Origin: Rhodocyclales bacterium
GTDB taxonomy: Bacteria; Pseudomonadota; Gammaproteobacteria; Burkholderiales; Rhodocyclaceae
DNA: 43,590 nt
Assembly: GCA_016235745.1 (NCBI GenBank)
Contig: JACRJA010000054.1
Span: 1-43,590, forward strand
Reading direction: 5' to 3'
Part shown: positions 18,380 through 31,561 of the stretch, piece by piece
How the letters are laid out: every line of letters starts with the position of its first letter
How positions within the stretch are numbered: the stretch's first letter is position 1
The notes under the pieces: model-generated
Databases searched by the model: none
Told to the model about the DNA's origin: nothing
What the model saw: the letters and a program-made list of their open reading frames with translations, nothing else
Translations under genes and position numbers: made by a program

Positions 18380-20076
18380 TCGAGAAGACGGGGTTGGTAC
18401 GGGCATTGATCCAGCAGGGCTGGATCGATGAGAAAACCGTCGAGCAGGCCCATGCCAAGGGAGAGGCCGGGCCCAATGGCCTGCTGCTCACCCTCATCAA
18501 GTCGGGCGTGCTCGATGAGCGCAGGGTCGCCCAGTTCGCCGCCGAGACCTTTGGGCTGCCCGTGCTCGACATCGCTGCCGTCGACCCCGGCGCCCTGCCG
18601 AAGAATCTGATCGATCCGCAAACCGCCAACCGCTATCAAGTCGTTGCCTTGTCGCAGCGCAAGGGCAAGACGCTGATCGCCGTGGCCGACCCCACGCTCG
18701 TGCGCGTCTACGACGAGATCCGCTTTCAAACGGGCCAGACGATCGAACTCATCGTCACCCCTGCCCTCGCGCTCGCCCGTTTCTGCGACAAGCTCTACGA
18801 ATCGCTCAACAACGCCCTCTCCACCCTCGTCCAAGACAACGACGGACTCCTGGAAGCCGTTTCCTTGAGCGAAGGCACGCCGCAGGCAGACGAAGGCGAG
18901 GTCGATGTCGAAGATGCTCCCGTGGTACGCTTCATCCAGAAGATCCTGATCGACGCGATCAATGAAGGCGCCTCCGACATCCACTTCGAGCCCTACGAGA
19001 AGTTCTACCGCGTCCGGGTACGGCAAGATGGCGTATTGCGTGAGATCGCCCGCCCGCCGCTCGCGCTCAAGGAAAAGCTCGCCGCCCGCCTCAAGATCAT
19101 CTCCCGGCTCGACATTTCGGAGAAACGCGTTCCCCAGGACGGGCGCACCAAACTGGTGCTGAGCAAGAACAAGGCGATCGATTTCCGCGTCTCGACCCTG
19201 CCCACCCTGTGGGGCGAGAAGATCGTGCTGCGCATCCTCGATTCGAGCCAGGCGATGCTCGGCATCGACGCGCTCGGCTACGAGCCCGATCAGAAGGCGG
19301 CGCTACTGGAAGCGATCGAGCGCCCCTACGGCATGATCCTCGTCACCGGCCCCACCGGCTCGGGCAAGACCGTTTCGCTCTACACCTGCCTCAACCTGCT
19401 CAACAAGCCCGAGGTCAACATCTCCACCGCCGAGGATCCGGTAGAGATCAACCTGCCCGGCATCAACCAGGTCAACATCAACGACAAAGTGGGGCTGACG
19501 TTCGCCGCGGCGCTGCGCGCCTTCCTGCGCCAGGATCCGGACATCATCATGGTGGGCGAAATCCGCGATCTGGAGACCGCCGACATCGGGGTGAAAGCCG
19601 CCCAGACCGGCCACCTGCTGCTCTCCACCCTGCACACCAACGATGCGCCCAGCACGGTCGAGCGGCTGCGCAACATCGGCATCGCCCCTTTCAACATCGC
19701 CTCATCGGTGATCCTCATCACCGCCCAGCGGCTGGTGCGTCGCCTATGCACGTGCAAGAAACCCATCGACGTCCCCGTGGAAGCGCTCGTTGCGGCCGGT
19801 TTCAGCGAAGAGGAGCTCGACGGCAGCTGGCAGCCCTACGGCCCGGTCGGCTGCGACAAATGCCGCGGCTCTGGCTACAAGGGGCGCACGGGTATCTACG
19901 AGGTCATGCCCATCAGCGAAGAAATCCAGCGCCTCATCATGGCCAATGCCTCGGCCATGGAAATCGAAGCGCAAGCCCGGAGTGAAGGGGTGCGCAGTCT
20001 GCGGCAATCAGGTCTCCTGAAAGTCAAACACGGCATCACCTCGCTCACCGAGGTGCTCGCCGCCACCAACGATTGA
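18376..20076 (+). CDS. pilB: Type IV pilus extension ATPase PilB
   Basis: This 566-residue hexameric ATPase drives type IV pilus assembly at the cytoplasmic face. The N-terminal MshEN-like domain (1-150) with a LPVLDIAAVDP segment is present. The secretion ATPase core has Walker A GPTGSGKT near residue 325 and Walker B DIIMVGEIRD near 390. A zinc tetracysteine formed by CTCKKP (about 457) and CDKC (about 492) marks PilB rather than PilT. Its start overlaps the CNNM gene by four bases; pilC follows after 22 bases. The MshEN domain may bind cyclic di-GMP. Confidence 0.96.
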   Translation: MIEKTGLVRALIQQGWIDEKTVEQAHAKGEAGPNGLLLTLIKSGVLDERRVAQFAAETFGLPVLDIAAVDPGALPKNLIDPQTANRYQVVALSQRKGKTLIAVADPTLVRVYDEIRFQTGQTIELIVTPALALARFCDKLYESLNNALSTLVQDNDGLLEAVSLSEGTPQADEGEVDVEDAPVVRFIQKILIDAINEGASDIHFEPYEKFYRVRVRQDGVLREIARPPLALKEKLAARLKIISRLDISEKRVPQDGRTKLVLSKNKAIDFRVSTLPTLWGEKIVLRILDSSQAMLGIDALGYEPDQKAALLEAIERPYGMILVTGPTGSGKTVSLYTCLNLLNKPEVNISTAEDPVEINLPGINQVNINDKVGLTFAAALRAFLRQDPDIIMVGEIRDLETADIGVKAAQTGHLLLSTLHTNDAPSTVERLRNIGIAPFNIASSVILITAQRLVRRLCTCKKPIDVPVEALVAAGFSEEELDGSWQPYGPVGCDKCRGSGYKGRTGIYEVMPISEEIQRLIMANASAMEIEAQARSEGVRSLRQSGLLKVKHGITSLTEVLAATND

Positions 20077-20098
20077 TCCCGTTGCGAAGAGGTCAGCC

Positions 20099-21310
20099 AT
20101 GGCAACTGCGACTTCCAAACCGAAAGAGCTGTTCTTCAGCTGGGAAGGAAAGGACGCCCAGAACAAACCGGCCCGCGGGGAGATCCGCGCCCCGAGCGAG
20201 GCCTCGGCCCGCACGGTGCTGCGCCGCCAAGGAGTGGTCGTCACCAAGATCACCAAGATCAAGTCGCGCCGCGGTCGCGTCGGCGAAAAGGACCTCGTCC
20301 TCTTCACCCGCCAGCTCTCCACCATGATGAAGGCCGGCGTGCCGCTGCTGCAGTCCTTCGACATTGCCATCAAAGGCTCGACCAACCCGGCCTTGACGCG
20401 GCTCTTGAACCTCATCCGCGAAGACATCGCCGCCGGTTCGAGCCTCGCGGCCGCCTTCGCCAAGTATCCCATGTACTTCGACCGCCTCTTCGTCTCGCTG
20501 GTGGCCGCCGGCGAGCAGGCCGGTATCCTCGACGACCTGCTCGAGCGCCTGGCCAGCTATCAGGAAAAGATCCTGGCGATCAAGGGCAAGATCAAGTCGG
20601 CCCTTTTCTACCCTACCGCCGTCGTGGTGGTAGCGATGATCGTCATCGCCGTGATGATGATCTTCGTCATTCCCCAGTTCAAGGACATCTTCACCAGTTT
20701 CGGGGCGGATCTCCCTACTCCGACCCAGATCGTAATCGACATGTCGGAATTCTTCATCGCCAACTGGCACTACATGCTGGTGGCGGTGATCCTGCTCGTG
20801 GTCGGCCTTGGCATGTTGCACCGGCGATCTCCCGCCTTCCGCGCCCTGAGCGACCGCATGGTCCTGCGCCTGCCGGTGGTGGGAAACATCATCCGCAAGG
20901 CCACCATCGCGCGCTGGACCCGGACGCTGGCCACCATGTTCGCCGCCGGCGTGCCGCTCAACGAAGCGCTCGTGTCGGTGGGCGATGCCGCTGGCAACAT
21001 CGTCTATCACGAGGCCACCGAGAAGATCACCCAGGCCGTCACCTCGGGCATCTCGCTCACCGTGGCCATGGCCGACAGCGGCGTCTTCCCGGCCATGGTC
21101 ACGCAGATGGTTTCCATCGGCGAAGAGTCGGGCCAGCTCGATGCCATGCTCAGCAAGGTGGCTGAATACTACGAGCGAGAGGTCGACGAGGCGGTCGCTT
21201 CGCTCTCCCAGCTGCTCGAACCGGTCATCATGGTCTTTCTCGGCGTGGTCATCGGCGGCATCGTGGTGGCCATGTATCTGCCCATCTTCAAGATGGCGCA
21301 GGCCATATGA
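20099..21310 (+). CDS. pilC: Type IV pilus inner-membrane platform protein PilC
   Basis: This 403-residue protein is the PilC/GspF platform that couples PilB to pilin extraction from the membrane. Two T2SSF repeats are visible: the first from about 70 (FTRQLSTMMKAGVPLLQ) and the second from about 275 (WTRTLATMFAAGVPLNEAL). Each is followed by an EESG- or GEQAG-containing helix. Three membrane segments lie near 175-200, 220-240 and 380-400. The length is normal. It overlaps pilD by four bases, which implies coupled expression of pilB-pilC-pilD. Confidence 0.96.
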   Translation: MATATSKPKELFFSWEGKDAQNKPARGEIRAPSEASARTVLRRQGVVVTKITKIKSRRGRVGEKDLVLFTRQLSTMMKAGVPLLQSFDIAIKGSTNPALTRLLNLIREDIAAGSSLAAAFAKYPMYFDRLFVSLVAAGEQAGILDDLLERLASYQEKILAIKGKIKSALFYPTAVVVVAMIVIAVMMIFVIPQFKDIFTSFGADLPTPTQIVIDMSEFFIANWHYMLVAVILLVVGLGMLHRRSPAFRALSDRMVLRLPVVGNIIRKATIARWTRTLATMFAAGVPLNEALVSVGDAAGNIVYHEATEKITQAVTSGISLTVAMADSGVFPAMVTQMVSIGEESGQLDAMLSKVAEYYEREVDEAVASLSQLLEPVIMVFLGVVIGGIVVAMYLPIFKMAQAI

Positions 21311-22170
21311 GCGCCTTGGCCGGGCTGCCCACGGCCGTCTACGTCTTGGGGGCACTCGTCGTCGGCGCAACGGTGGGCAGCTTCCTCAACGTACTGATCC
21401 ACCGCCTGCCACGCATGCTGGAACGCGGCTGGCAGGCACAGGCGCGCGAGTTCCTGGGCTTGCCGACCGAGGCGCAGCCGCGCTACGACCTCGCGCGACC
21501 GGCTTCGCACTGCCCGCACTGCGGTCACGCCATCTCTGCCTGGGAGAACGTCCCGCTCGTGAGCTGGCTCGTCCTGCGCGGGCGCTGCCGCCATTGCCGG
21601 GCGCCCATCGGCTGGCGCTATCCGCTGGTGGAGCTCCTCGGTTCGCTCGCGGCGCTGGCCGCGCTGTGGCGCTTCGGCCTTACCTGGCAGGCGCTCGCTG
21701 CCGCCGGTTTCCTCTGGTGCGCGATCGCGCTCACCTTCATCGATCTCGAAACGCGGCTGCTGCCCGATGCGCTCACGCTGCCCTTGCTGTGGGCGGGGCT
21801 GCTGGTCAATCTGCAAGGCGCGTTCGTCCCCTTGCCCGATGCCGTGCTGGGAGCTGCTGCTGGTTACCTGGTCCTGTGGAGCATCTATTGGCTCTTCAAA
21901 CTCCTCACCGGCAAGGAGGGCATGGGCTACGGCGACTTCAAGCTGCTGGCGGCGCTCGGCGCCTGGCTCGGCTGGACGGCGCTTCCCCTGGTGCTGCTGC
22001 TGTCCTCGCTTGCCGGCGCCGTGATCGGGGTCACGCTCAAGGCGCTGGGGCGTCTGAACGAGGGGGAGCCTCTGCCCTTCGGCCCCTTTCTCGCCGCCGG
22101 CGGGGTCGTCGCGTTGCTGTGGGGACGCGAGATCTTGCACTGGTGGCTCGGCGCCCCCATTTTGCGGTAG
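21307..22170 (+). CDS. pilD: Prepilin peptidase / N-methyltransferase PilD
   Basis: This 287-residue polytopic aspartyl protease cuts the leader of type IV prepilins and methylates the new N-terminus. The N-terminal methyltransferase domain has GSFLNVLIHRLP (26-37) and a zinc tetracysteine, CPHC and CRHC, around 70-100. The two catalytic Asp are in FIDLETRLLPD (about 145) and GMGYGDFKLL (about 205). The usual dephospho-CoA kinase gene coaE does not follow; an fmdB gene does. The major pilin gene is not in the window. Confidence 0.96.
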   Translation: MSALAGLPTAVYVLGALVVGATVGSFLNVLIHRLPRMLERGWQAQAREFLGLPTEAQPRYDLARPASHCPHCGHAISAWENVPLVSWLVLRGRCRHCRAPIGWRYPLVELLGSLAALAALWRFGLTWQALAAAGFLWCAIALTFIDLETRLLPDALTLPLLWAGLLVNLQGAFVPLPDAVLGAAAGYLVLWSIYWLFKLLTGKEGMGYGDFKLLAALGAWLGWTALPLVLLLSSLAGAVIGVTLKALGRLNEGEPLPFGPFLAAGGVVALLWGREILHWWLGAPILR

Positions 22171-22225
22171 ACTTCCTCGTTTGTCTGCATCGGTTCCACG
22201 TCGTTCCAACCAAGGAGACTCGGCG

Positions 22226-22504
22226 ATGCCTCTCTACGAATACCACTGCGCCGATTGCGGCGCCCAACACGAACACCTGCAGAAACTCGGCGAGACGCCG
22301 CTCGAACGCTGCCCCGATTGCGGCAGCGCCCACTACGCCAAGCTCGTCTCCGCCGCCGGTTTCCAGCTGAAAGGCAGCGGCTGGTACGCCACCGACTTCA
22401 AGGGAGGCGGCTCATCGGCCAAAGCGTCCGGCAATGAGGGCGCTGACCAGCCCGCCACTTCTGGCGGCGGGGGCTGCTGCGGCGGCGCCTGCGGCTGCCA
22501 CTGA
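22226..22504 (+). CDS. FmdB-family zinc ribbon protein
   Basis: This 92-residue protein starts with the FmdB zinc ribbon MPLYEYHCADCG, closed by CPDCGS at residues 29-34. A FQLKGSGWYATDF segment follows, which is typical of the family. The C-terminal 30 residues are Gly/Ser-rich and end in a Cys-rich tail (CCGGACGCH) that could bind metal. The family is presumed regulatory, with no firm function. The ATG at 22226 has AAGGAGA about eight bases upstream. The order fmdB, DUF502, aspS is common in beta-proteobacteria. Confidence 0.85.
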   Translation: MPLYEYHCADCGAQHEHLQKLGETPLERCPDCGSAHYAKLVSAAGFQLKGSGWYATDFKGGGSSAKASGNEGADQPATSGGGGCCGGACGCH

Positions 22505-22534
22505 ACCTTACGGGCGAAGGACACGAGAACGACG

Positions 22535-23170
22535 ATGCGACGCTACTTCGTGACGGGCCTACTCGTCTGGCTGCCCATCGTCGTCACCTTTGCCGTCCTT
22601 GCCTGGATCGTCGGCACGCTGGACACCCTCATCGACTGGCTGCCCGAACGCTGGCAGCCCGAAGCGCTCGTAGGCTATCGCATCCCGGGGCTCGGCGTGG
22701 TGGCCGCGGTGAGTCTGGTCTTCCTCACCGGCGTCGTCGCCGCCAACGTGCTCGGGCAGCGCCTCATCGAGCTGTGGGAATCGCTCATCCGGCGCATCCC
22801 CATCGTCAAGAGCCTTTATTCGAGTGTCAAGCAGGTCTCGGAGACGCTCTTTTCCGAAGGCGGCCAGGCCTTCCGTACCGCCGTGCTCGTCGAATATCCC
22901 CGCCGCGGCGCCTGGACGGTGGCCTTCGTCACCGAAGAACCCCCGGCCTCAATGACCGGCGGCACCGGCGCCTCTGAACCCATGATCGCCGTCTATGTAC
23001 CGACCACCCCCAACCCCACTTCCGGTTTCCTGCTCTTGGTGCCCGAAAGCGAGCTCATCCCGCTCGAGCTCGGCATCGACGAAGCGCTCAAGTACGTGAT
23101 CTCTCTGGGCACCATCATGCCGACGACGATGCCGTCCTCGGCGCCTTCCCCCAACCCGGGGACACGATAA
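22535..23170 (+). CDS. DUF502 family membrane protein
   Basis: This 211-residue protein has two membrane segments (about 4-28 and 52-75) and a cytosolic or periplasmic domain with the DUF502 hallmarks [16 protein letters not shown] (about 86-101) and [19 protein letters not shown]502 proteins are widespread and their function is unknown. The last 20 residues are Pro/Ser/Thr-rich. It lies 30 bases after fmdB and 29 bases before aspS, so all three are probably one transcript. Confidence 0.87.
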   Translation: MRRYFVTGLLVWLPIVVTFAVLAWIVGTLDTLIDWLPERWQPEALVGYRIPGLGVVAAVSLVFLTGVVAANVLGQRLIELWESLIRRIPIVKSLYSSVKQVSETLFSEGGQAFRTAVLVEYPRRGAWTVAFVTEEPPASMTGGTGASEPMIAVYVPTTPNPTSGFLLLVPESELIPLELGIDEALKYVISLGTIMPTTMPSSAPSPNPGTR

Positions 23171-23199
23171 TTCCACCCTTCGAACGAAACGGATCGTCC

Positions 23200-25909
<2,710 letters not shown>

Positions 25910-25924
25910 AGGCAGGGCGGCGCC

Positions 25925-26185
25925 TCAGCCGCCGAGCTTGTGCGCCACGAAGTCGACGAGCGTGCCGAGCGTGGCGAAGGTGGTGCCGTCGATCTCCTCG
26001 TCGTCTATGATGAAACCGAAGCGCTCTTCGAGCAGATGGATCACGGAGAGCACGCCCATGGAATCGAGCTCGGGAATGGCGCCCAAAAGAGCGCTGTCAC
26101 GGCCGAGTTCGGCCAGGCGCTGCGGCGGCAATTCGAGCGCCTCGCCCAAGATTTCGCGCACCCCGCGTTCGACGTCCAAGCTCAT
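25925..26185 (-). CDS. Acyl carrier protein (stand-alone, PLP-decarboxylase cluster)
   Basis: This 86-residue acidic helical protein carries the phosphopantetheine site in PELDSMGVL (Ser42), followed by LLEERFGF and a DDEEIDGTTFATLG segment. It resembles the ACPs that accompany the ligase/decarboxylase pair in exosortase-A gene sets and is not AcpP. The annotated ATG (26185) directly abuts AAGGAG with no spacer. The TTG two codons later (26179) has the ideal six-base spacing, so it may be the true start. It diverges from the ligase gene over 64 bases. Confidence 0.85.
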   Translation of the reverse strand: MSLDVERGVREILGEALELPPQRLAELGRDSALLGAIPELDSMGVLSVIHLLEERFGFIIDDEEIDGTTFATLGTLVDFVAHKLGG

Positions 26186-26200
26186 CTCCTTGTGTCAACT

Positions 26201-26215
26201 CCGCCCTCCGGGCGG
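26201..26215. promoter_or_regulatory. Hairpin in the ACP/ligase divergent region
   Basis: CCGCCC (26201-26206), loop TCC, GGGCGG (26210-26215) form a perfect six-base stem 16 bases upstream of the ACP start on the minus strand. A TATAAA-like box (26227-26232) points towards the ligase gene. The stem could be a leader structure of the ACP mRNA or an operator for both genes. Neither role is proven. Confidence 0.3.
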
Positions 26216-26249
26216 CGAAATGGTCATTATAAAGGGAGGTCGCCCCGTC

Positions 26250-27845
26250 ATGCATCCACCGTTCCTGCTGTGGCATCTGCCGCGCCACCACGCCGAGCGC
26301 CGCCCCGAAGCCCGGGCGCTCACCGCTGGCAGCGAGCACCTCACCTACGCCCAGCTCGCGCGGGAGATCGAACGCTGCGCCGCGGCGCTGCAGGCGCTGG
26401 GTGTACGCCGCGGCGAGCGCGTTGCCGTCTGGCTCGACAAACGGCCTGAGACGGTCATCGCCTGCTTCGGCGCGGCCGCCGCTGGCGCCATTTTCGTGCC
26501 GGTCAATCCGCTCCTCAAGGCCGAGCAGGTGCACTATCTGCTGCGCGACAGCGGCGCGCGCTGCCTCGTCTCCGCCCCCACGCGGCTGCGCACCCTGCTG
26601 CCCTGGCCCGAAGGCGTTGCGCCGCTGGTGCTCGCCGTGGATGAACCGGGCCAGAGCATACCGCCCGGGGCCCATTCCTGGCGCGAATGCCTGGCGCAGG
26701 CCGGTGCTTTCGCCGCGCCGCCCGCCACCGAGGACGACATCGCCGCCATCCTCTACACTTCCGGCAGCACGGGGCGGCCCAAAGGCGTGGTGCTGTCGCA
26801 CCGCAACCTCGTCGCCGGCGCCCAATCGGTGGCGAGCTACCTGGAAAATTCCCCTGAAGACGTGCTGCTCGCGGCACTGCCGCTCTCCTTCGACGCGGGG
26901 TTTTCCCAGCTCACCACGGCCTTCTGCAGCGGGGCGCGGGTGGTGCTGCTCAACTACCTGCTGCCCGTGGATGTGCTGCGCACCATGGAGCGCGAGCGCG
27001 TCACCGGACTCACCGCCGTGCCGCCGCTGTGGGTGGCGCTCGCCGAGCTCGACTGGCCGGCTCCGGTCGCCGCCCACCTGCGCTACTTCGCCAATACCGG
27101 CGGCAAACTTCCCCGCCGCGTGCTCGAGCGCCTGCGTGCACTCGCGCCACAAGCCAAACCCTTTTTGATGTACGGCCTCACCGAAGCCTTCCGCGCCACC
27201 TACCTGCCGCCGGAAGAGATCGACCGCCGTCCCGACTCGATCGGACGCGCCATTCCCAACACCGAGATCTTCGTGCTGCGTGAGGACGGAACCCTGTGCG
27301 CGCCGCGCGAAATCGGCGAAATCGTGCAGCGCGGCCCCCTGGTGGCGCAGGGCTACTGGAACGACCCCGAGCGCACCGCCGAGCGCTTCCGGCCGCTGCC
27401 TGCGGCCGTCGATCCGCGTCCGGCGCCGGTGCCAGCGCGCCCGTGGGCGGTCTACTCCGGCGACTATGGCTGGCTCGACGAAGAGGGGTACCTCTATTTC
27501 GCGGGGCGGCGCGACGAGATGATCAAAACCTCCGGCTATCGCGTCAGTCCCACCGAGATCGAAGAAGCGCTTCTCGCCTCCGGGCTCGTACGCGAGTGCT
27601 GCGCCTGCGGGCTGGAAGACGAGCGGCTCGGGCAGATCATCGCCGTGGCGCTGCAGCCAGCGGGCGGCCTCCTCGATCTGGAGTCCCTACGCCGCCATTG
27701 CCGCCAGCACCTGCCGCCCTACCAGATGCCGCAGGTCTTCCTCGTGTCCGAGCAGCCCTTGCCGCGCAATCCCAACGGCAAGCTCGACCGGGTGGCGATC
27801 CGCGAGCGGCTCGCCCGGCATGCCAAGACCCAGGTGCCCGCATGA
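26250..27845 (+). CDS. AMP-forming acyl-CoA/ACP ligase, exosortase-A-associated type
   Basis: This 531-residue ANL-superfamily enzyme activates a carboxylic acid as acyl-AMP and transfers it to CoA or a carrier protein. Motifs are ILYTSGSTGRPKG (about 168-180), MYGLTEAFRATYLPP (about 306), SGDYGWLDEEGYLYFAGRRDEMIK and the C-terminal catalytic Lys in PRNPNGKLDR. Overall sequence and partners match my memory of the ligase placed with PLP decarboxylases in PEP-CTERM/exosortase-A loci. The substrate is unknown; transfer to the ACP opposite is the natural guess. GGGAGGT precedes the ATG by nine bases. It overlaps the decarboxylase by four bases. Confidence 0.85.
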   Translation: MHPPFLLWHLPRHHAERRPEARALTAGSEHLTYAQLAREIERCAAALQALGVRRGERVAVWLDKRPETVIACFGAAAAGAIFVPVNPLLKAEQVHYLLRDSGARCLVSAPTRLRTLLPWPEGVAPLVLAVDEPGQSIPPGAHSWRECLAQAGAFAAPPATEDDIAAILYTSGSTGRPKGVVLSHRNLVAGAQSVASYLENSPEDVLLAALPLSFDAGFSQLTTAFCSGARVVLLNYLLPVDVLRTMERERVTGLTAVPPLWVALAELDWPAPVAAHLRYFANTGGKLPRRVLERLRALAPQAKPFLMYGLTEAFRATYLPPEEIDRRPDSIGRAIPNTEIFVLREDGTLCAPREIGEIVQRGPLVAQGYWNDPERTAERFRPLPAAVDPRPAPVPARPWAVYSGDYGWLDEEGYLYFAGRRDEMIKTSGYRVSPTEIEEALLASGLVRECCACGLEDERLGQIIAVALQPAGGLLDLESLRRHCRQHLPPYQMPQVFLVSEQPLPRNPNGKLDRVAIRERLARHAKTQVPA

Positions 27846-29071
27846 CCCCGGAACACGCACCGATGAGCGAGTTTCCCGTCGACGCGCGCGGTGAGCTCAC
27901 CGTGGGCGGCCTGCCGCTCAGCCGGCTTGCCGAGCGCGTCGGCCGCACGCCTTTCTACGCCTACGACCGCGCCCGGGTGCGCGCGCGCGTGGCCCGCGTG
28001 CGCGCGGCGATCGGCCCCGAGGTGCGCCTGCACTACGCCCTCAAGGCCAACCCCTTCCCGCCGCTCGTGGCGCTGCTCGCCCGCGAGACCGACGGTTTCG
28101 ACGTAGCTTCCGCCGGCGAGATGGCGCTTGCACTCGACTGCGGCATGGCGCCGGAGCGCATCGCCTTCGCCGGTCCGGGCAAGCGCGACGAAGAGCTGCG
28201 CCGGGCAGTGGCCGCGGGGATCACGATCACGCTCGAATCCGAGCGTGAACTGCCGCGCGTGCTCGCCCACGCCGAGTCGCTCGGCATCGCGCCGCACCTC
28301 GCGCTGCGGCTCAACCCGGATTTCGAGCTCAAACGCGCCGGCATGAAGATGGGCGGCGGAGCCAAACCTTTCGGCATCGACCTCGAACGCGCCCCGGCCC
28401 TGCTCGAATCCCTGCAGGCCGCCGGCCTCGCCCTCGAGGGGCTGCACCTCTACGCCGGCTCGCAGATTCTGGATGCCGAAGCGCTCGTGGCCGTGCAGCG
28501 CGCCGCCTTCGAGCGCCTCGTGCACCTTGCCCAACGGCTTTCTACGCCGCCGCGCTGGCTCAACCTCGGCGGCGGCTTCGGCATCCCCTATTTTCCTGGT
28601 GAACGGCCGCTCGCCCTCGAACCGGTGGGCGAGAACTTGCGCGCGCTCGCCGCCGAGCTGCGCCGCCTCCTGCCCGCCAGCGAGCTCGTCATCGAACTGG
28701 GGCGCTACCTCGTGGGCGAAGCGGGCCTCTACGTCTGCCGCGTGCTCGACAAGAAACGCTCGCGCGACACCACGTTCCTCGTGGTCGACGGCGGCCTGCA
28801 CCAGCATCTGGCCGCAAGCGGCAACTTCGGCCAAGTCATCCGCAAGAACTACCCCGTGGCGATCGGCAACAAGATGCACCTGCCAGCAAGCGAGCGGGTC
28901 AGCGTGGTCGGGCCGCTGTGCACCCCTCTCGACGTGCTCGCCCAGCAGGTGCTGCTGCCGCCGGCCGAACCGGGCGACCTCTTCGTGGTCTATCAATCCG
29001 GCGCCTACGGCGCGAGCGCAAGCCCCCGCGCCTTCCTCTCCCATCCCGACGTGATCGAAACCTTGGTATGA
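27842..29071 (+). CDS. PLP-dependent decarboxylase, exosortase-A-associated type
   Basis: This 409-residue enzyme belongs to the fold-III (alanine racemase-like) group II decarboxylases, with DAP and ornithine decarboxylases. The PLP Lys is in HYALKANPF (about residue 66). A Gly-rich loop LGGGFGIPYF (about 243-252) binds the cofactor phosphate. The C-terminal GPLCTPLD Cys and QSGAYGASASP Tyr complete the dimer active site. The residues that define lysine or DAP specificity cannot be judged by eye. It is coupled to the ligase (ATGA overlap) and to the following phosphatase (ATGA overlap), so the three form a tight unit. Confidence 0.87.
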   Translation: MTPEHAPMSEFPVDARGELTVGGLPLSRLAERVGRTPFYAYDRARVRARVARVRAAIGPEVRLHYALKANPFPPLVALLARETDGFDVASAGEMALALDCGMAPERIAFAGPGKRDEELRRAVAAGITITLESERELPRVLAHAESLGIAPHLALRLNPDFELKRAGMKMGGGAKPFGIDLERAPALLESLQAAGLALEGLHLYAGSQILDAEALVAVQRAAFERLVHLAQRLSTPPRWLNLGGGFGIPYFPGERPLALEPVGENLRALAAELRRLLPASELVIELGRYLVGEAGLYVCRVLDKKRSRDTTFLVVDGGLHQHLAASGNFGQVIRKNYPVAIGNKMHLPASERVSVVGPLCTPLDVLAQQVLLPPAEPGDLFVVYQSGAYGASASPRAFLSHPDVIETLV

Positions 29072-29736
29072 ACCAACCGCTCCCCTTCCCTTTGCCCGCT
29101 GACGGCGACACCCTCTTCTGCCTGGTGCGCCACGGCGAGACCGACTGGAACCGCGACAAACGCATCCAGGGGCATCTCGACGTGCCGCTCAACGACACCG
29201 GCCGCCGCCAGGCGCTCGCCGTGCGCCGTGCCCTCTCCGGCATGCCGTTTGCCGCGCACTACGCGAGCGACCTCGCCCGCACGCTCGAAACCGCCCGCCT
29301 CATCCTCGGCGAAGACGCTCCCCTCCGGCCCCATCCGGGCCTGCGCGAACGGCACTGCGGGCACTTCCAGGGGCTTTTGCCCGAAGAAGCCGAACGGCTC
29401 GATCCGCATGGCTACGCCCGCTACGCGAGCCGCGATCCCCACTACCGCCCGCTCGGCGGCGAAGCGCTCCTCGAGACCTTCACCCGCATCGGCCGTACGC
29501 TCGACGAGCTCGCCCGCGCCCATCGCGGCGAGGCCGTGCTCCTCGTCACCCACGGCGGCGTGCTCGACGCCGTGCGCCGCCACGTCGAGGGGCTGCCGCT
29601 CGAGCGTAAGCGCGACTTCCCCATCCCCAACTGCGGCCTGTCATGGGTGCGTTGGGGGCGCGAGCGCGCCATCCTCGTCTGGGCCGAGACCTCGCACCTC
29701 GAAGCCCCGGCGCGCGACGAGATCGCCGCCATGTGA
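29068..29736 (+). CDS. Histidine phosphatase family protein
   Basis: This 222-residue protein is a branch-1 histidine phosphatase. The catalytic RHG motif is in [10 protein letters not shown] (residues 19-28), and the second His in [10 protein letters not shown] (about 158-167). The family includes CobC, GpmB-like and small-molecule phosphatases, and the substrate cannot be told. It starts inside the stop of the PLP decarboxylase, which suggests joint expression, though phosphatases of this kind are often stand-alone. glyA follows after 52 bases. Confidence 0.85.
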   Translation: MNQPLPFPLPADGDTLFCLVRHGETDWNRDKRIQGHLDVPLNDTGRRQALAVRRALSGMPFAAHYASDLARTLETARLILGEDAPLRPHPGLRERHCGHFQGLLPEEAERLDPHGYARYASRDPHYRPLGGEALLETFTRIGRTLDELARAHRGEAVLLVTHGGVLDAVRRHVEGLPLERKRDFPIPNCGLSWVRWGRERAILVWAETSHLEAPARDEIAAM

Positions 29737-29788
29737 CCTCGCGCCCCGTGCTAGAATTTCCTGTTTCCGAACCCCGACGGAGTCCCCC

Positions 29789-31039
<1,251 letters not shown>

Positions 31040-31048
31040 TTCCCGGCG

Positions 31049-31561
31049 ATGAAATGCCCCTTCTGCGGTGACGCCGACACCCAGGTGCTCGATACGCGCG
31101 AAGGCGACGACGGCAGCGTCGTGCGCCGCCGCCGCCGCTGCGCCGCCTGCCAGCGCCGTTTCACCACCTACGAGCGAGTCGATCTCAAACCCCCGGTCGT
31201 CGTCAAGCGCGACGGCTCGCGCGAGGACTTCGACCGGGCAAAGCTTGCCGCCAGTCTGCGGCTGGCCCTGCGCAAGCGCCCCGTGCCCGCCGAGACCATC
31301 GAACACGCCATCGAGCGCATCGAAGCGGAGCTCCTTTCGAGCGGCGCGAGCGAAGTCCCCAGCACCGTGATCGGCGAGATGGTGATGGACGCCTTGAAGC
31401 GCCTCGATAAAGTCGCCTACGTGCGCTTCGCCTCGGTCTACCTCAACTTCGAGGACGTCGGCAAGTTCGCCGAGCTCATCCGCGAGGTGCAGACGAGCGC
31501 CCGGCGCAAGCGCAGCGAGAAGCACACCGACGACGATGCCGCCGACCTCGTCCGTTCCTGA
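31049..31561 (+). CDS. nrdR: Transcriptional repressor NrdR
   Basis: This 170-residue protein represses ribonucleotide reductase genes by binding NrdR boxes in response to ATP/dATP. The N-terminal zinc ribbon is MKCPFCGD (3-10) with CAACQRRF (about 31-38), followed by TTYERV. The ATP-cone domain covers about 49-139 ([14 protein letters not shown] through [11 protein letters not shown]). The C-terminal 20 residues are Arg/Lys/Asp-rich and probably disordered. Its 3' end overlaps the ribD start by 26 bases. Confidence 0.96.
   Translation: MKCPFCGDADTQVLDTREGDDGSVVRRRRRCAACQRRFTTYERVDLKPPVVVKRDGSREDFDRAKLAASLRLALRKRPVPAETIEHAIERIEAELLSSGASEVPSTVIGEMVMDALKRLDKVAYVRFASVYLNFEDVGKFAELIREVQTSARRKRSEKHTDDDAADLVRS

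Noticed and set aside
29737-29788. Glycine riboswitch before glyA
   Set aside because: Only 52 bases separate the phosphatase stop from glyA, too short for a glycine aptamer, and no conserved core is seen.
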